Shown piece after piece: positions 62,326-64,000 of a DNA stretch of 64,000 bases. A program made the translations under genes and the position numbers. Below the pieces are notes generated by a model. That model made no database searches, had not been told where the DNA came from, and worked only from the letters and a program-made list of their open reading frames with translations. Position 1 is the first letter of the stretch. Each line of letters begins with the position of its first letter. Source of the stretch: Roseinatronobacter bogoriensis DSM 18756 (GTDB lineage: Bacteria; Pseudomonadota; Alphaproteobacteria; Rhodobacterales; Rhodobacteraceae); assembly GCF_004366635.1 (NCBI RefSeq), contig NZ_SORN01000003.1, positions 62,001 to 126,000 on the forward strand, read 5' to 3'.

Positions 62326-63153
62326 ATGCTTCGGATCGAAGGTCTGACAAAGACCTACAAGACAGGGGACAGGGCGCTGTCAGATGTGTCTTTTGAGGTT
62401 CCACAGGGGCAGGTTGTCGGGCTGATCGGCCCGTCAGGGGCAGGGAAGTCCACACTGATCCGTTGCATCAACCGGCTGGTTGAACCCACGTCCGGCAATG
62501 TGCTGCTGAATGACATGAACCTGCCGATGATGCGCACGGCGGAACTGCGCCGCGCACGCCGTCGCATTGGTATGATCTTTCAGGAATATGCGCTGGTTGA
62601 GCGGTTGACCGTTATGGAGAATGTTCTGTCCGGGCGGTTGGGCTATGTCGGCTTCTGGCGCAGCTTCATGCGCCGCTATCCTGCCGCCGATATTGCAAAT
62701 GCGTTCCGTCTGCTGGACCGCGTTGGCCTGCTGCAACATGCGGACAAGCGCGCCGATGCACTGTCGGGCGGGCAGCGGCAGCGGGTGGGAATTGCACGCG
62801 CGCTGGCGCAGGACCCCGAATTGCTGCTGATCGACGAACCGACCGCCAGCCTTGACCCCAAAACCAGCCGCCAGATCATGCGGCTTATTGTCGAAATCTG
62901 CCGCGAACGCGGGTTGCCTGCGATCATCAATATCCATGACGTTGTTCTGGCACAGCAATTCTCGGACCGGATCATCGGGTTGCAAGCCGGGCGCGTGGTG
63001 TTTGACGGCCCGCCCTCTGGCCTGACCGAAGGGGTGCTGACTCAGATTTATGGGGAAGAGGATTGGACCGCCATGCGCAACGGCGCGGCCGAGGATGCCG
63101 AGGCAGAGGCGGAAGATAAAGCACAGGCTGAAAAGATGCTGAGGGCATTATGA
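62326..63153 (+). CDS. ABC ATPase, PhnC family
   Basis: 275 residues. Walker A GPSGAGKSTLIRCINRL, signature LSGGQRQRVGIARAL, Walker B LLLIDEPTASLDPKTSR. It has an unusual acidic C-terminal tail (AAEDAEAEAEDKAQAEKML). ATG 62326 begins MLRIEGLTKTY; an upstream start at 62305 adds seven residues. Confidence 0.92.
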   Translation: MLRIEGLTKTYKTGDRALSDVSFEVPQGQVVGLIGPSGAGKSTLIRCINRLVEPTSGNVLLNDMNLPMMRTAELRRARRRIGMIFQEYALVERLTVMENVLSGRLGYVGFWRSFMRRYPAADIANAFRLLDRVGLLQHADKRADALSGGQRQRVGIARALAQDPELLLIDEPTASLDPKTSRQIMRLIVEICRERGLPAIINIHDVVLAQQFSDRIIGLQAGRVVFDGPPSGLTEGVLTQIYGEEDWTAMRNGAAEDAEAEAEDKAQAEKMLRAL

Positions 63154-63953
63154 GCGCAGCCTATCCAACAATATGGCGCAAGCCACCGCAGATGATCCAG
63201 GCGCGCGGGTTGCGCATTGCGCTGGCCGTGGGTGCGGTTGTCTATCTGGTGCTGGCCATCGGCACGATTGACGTGAACTGGACGCGCGTCATCGCCGGGA
63301 TGGAGCGCGCGCAGCGCTTTGTTGCGGGCTTTCTGCAACCCGATTTCACCACCCGCTGGCGCGACATTTCTAACGGGCTGATGGAAAGCCTGACCATGAC
63401 CTTCACCTCGACAGTGGTGGGGGTTGCGATCTCCATTCCCATCGGCGTAGGGGCTGCGCGCAATGTGGCCCCGCGTGCGGTGTATCTGGTCTGTCGCAGT
63501 ATTATCGCCATCAGCCGCGCGTTGCAGGAAATTATCGTGGCTATCTTCTTCGTTGCCCTGTTCGGCTTTGGGGCGTTTGCAGGGTTCCTGACGCTGACCT
63601 TTGCCACCATTGGCTTCATCGGCAAACTGCTGGCTGAAGACATTGAGGATATTGACGAAGCACAGGCCGAAGCAATCCGCGCGACTGGCGCAAGCTGGGT
63701 GCAACTGATCAATTACGCCATTCAGCCGCAGGTCATGCCGCGCCTGATCGGGCTGTCACTGTACCGTCTGGATATCAATTTCCGCGAATCCGCAGTGATC
63801 GGGATCGTTGGCGCGGGTGGGATTGGCGCGGCGCTGAACACCTCGCTGTCGCGCTACGAGTATTCCAGCGCGGGCGCGATCCTGCTGATCATCATCGCCA
63901 TTGTGATGATGGCCGAATACTCCTCAGGCTATTTGCGAAAGTGGGTAAAATGA
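63150..63953 (+). CDS. ABC permease, PhnE family
   Basis: 267 residues. PhnE coupling segment LLAEDIEDIDEAQAEAIRATGASWVQ and FRESAVIGIVGAGGIGAALNTSL. Four-base overlaps with the ATPase gene and with the next gene show a translationally coupled operon. Confidence 0.92.
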   Translation: MSAAYPTIWRKPPQMIQARGLRIALAVGAVVYLVLAIGTIDVNWTRVIAGMERAQRFVAGFLQPDFTTRWRDISNGLMESLTMTFTSTVVGVAISIPIGVGAARNVAPRAVYLVCRSIIAISRALQEIIVAIFFVALFGFGAFAGFLTLTFATIGFIGKLLAEDIEDIDEAQAEAIRATGASWVQLINYAIQPQVMPRLIGLSLYRLDINFRESAVIGIVGAGGIGAALNTSLSRYEYSSAGAILLIIIAIVMMAEYSSGYLRKWVK

Positions 63954-64000
63954 GCGTGGCATCTGTTGAAGCGCCCGTATGGGCACACCGCACGCCAAGG
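63950..64000 (+). CDS. Start of a further gene, likely second PhnE-type permease, cut by window end
   Basis: ATG at 63950 overlaps the permease stop by four bases (ATGA). Only MSVASVEAPVWAHRTPR is visible. By analogy with the phnC-phnE-phnE order in this window and others, it is probably the partner permease. Confidence 0.5.
   Translation, partial: MSVASVEAPVWAHRTPR

Overview
The window looks like chromosomal DNA of a GC-rich alphaproteobacterium of the Rhodobacterales (Roseobacter/Rhodobacter/Paracoccus relatives). This is inferred from gene content and order: a RodZ-like tail followed by ispG, a fused PutA divergent from an Lrp-type activator, a small conserved rhodobacteral protein, TRAP transporters, and a PhnGHIJKLN cluster with a DUF1045 gene. 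No rRNA, tRNA, IS element, prophage or CRISPR array was recognised.

Layout. 1-10156: housekeeping and proline use (RodZ C-terminus, ispG, putA/putR, a META-domain protein, efp, a small conserved protein, an HCCA-isomerase-like protein, prs). 10157-10608: non-coding, with a dispersed repeat. 10609-16370: NfeD/stomatin pair, a translationally coupled operon (CoA ligase, FrnE-type DsbA, Bcr/CflA efflux) divergent from an XRE-cupin regulator, and a small SH3 lipoprotein. 16506-22046: minus-strand polyamine-type ABC importer led by an amidohydrolase. 22251-33709: a TetR gene divergent from a nine-gene catabolic operon: QsuD-like quinate/shikimate dehydrogenase, TRAP transporter, HMG-CoA-lyase-like enzyme, TIM-barrel isomerase, acylating aldehyde dehydrogenase, ThDP enzyme, and a QuiC-like dehydroshikimate dehydratase fused to an HPPD-like domain. 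33978-49547: a large phosphonate (C-P lyase) island with phnGHIJKLN, phnF, two different phnM genes, DUF1045, NUDIX, hexapeptide transferase, SDR, and phnD-phnD-phnC-phnE-phnE. 50048-52416: an SdiA-regulated-like protein, an unknown protein and a LuxR-type regulator. 53242-61123: a highly repetitive Gly/Ala/Asp-rich protein, a second unusual putative exoprotein, and a type I secretion ABC/HlyD pair. 61302-64000: a second PhnD-C-E-E-type importer behind a good Pho box, running off the end.

How it fits together. The window combines scavenging of phosphorus (C-P lyase plus two importer sets, with Pho-box-like repeats upstream of at least three units) with catabolism of carboxylated or carbocyclic carbon sources, and a self-contained secretion locus for extracellular material. 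Three binding-protein genes (dctP and both tandem phnD genes) are followed directly by strong intrinsic-terminator hairpins, consistent with the binding protein being made in excess over the permease.

The two most interesting loci are the 23.0-33.7 kb operon, whose four middle enzymes are not explained by quinate/shikimate breakdown, and the 51-61 kb type I secretion locus, whose two cargo-like proteins lack recognisable RTX repeats.
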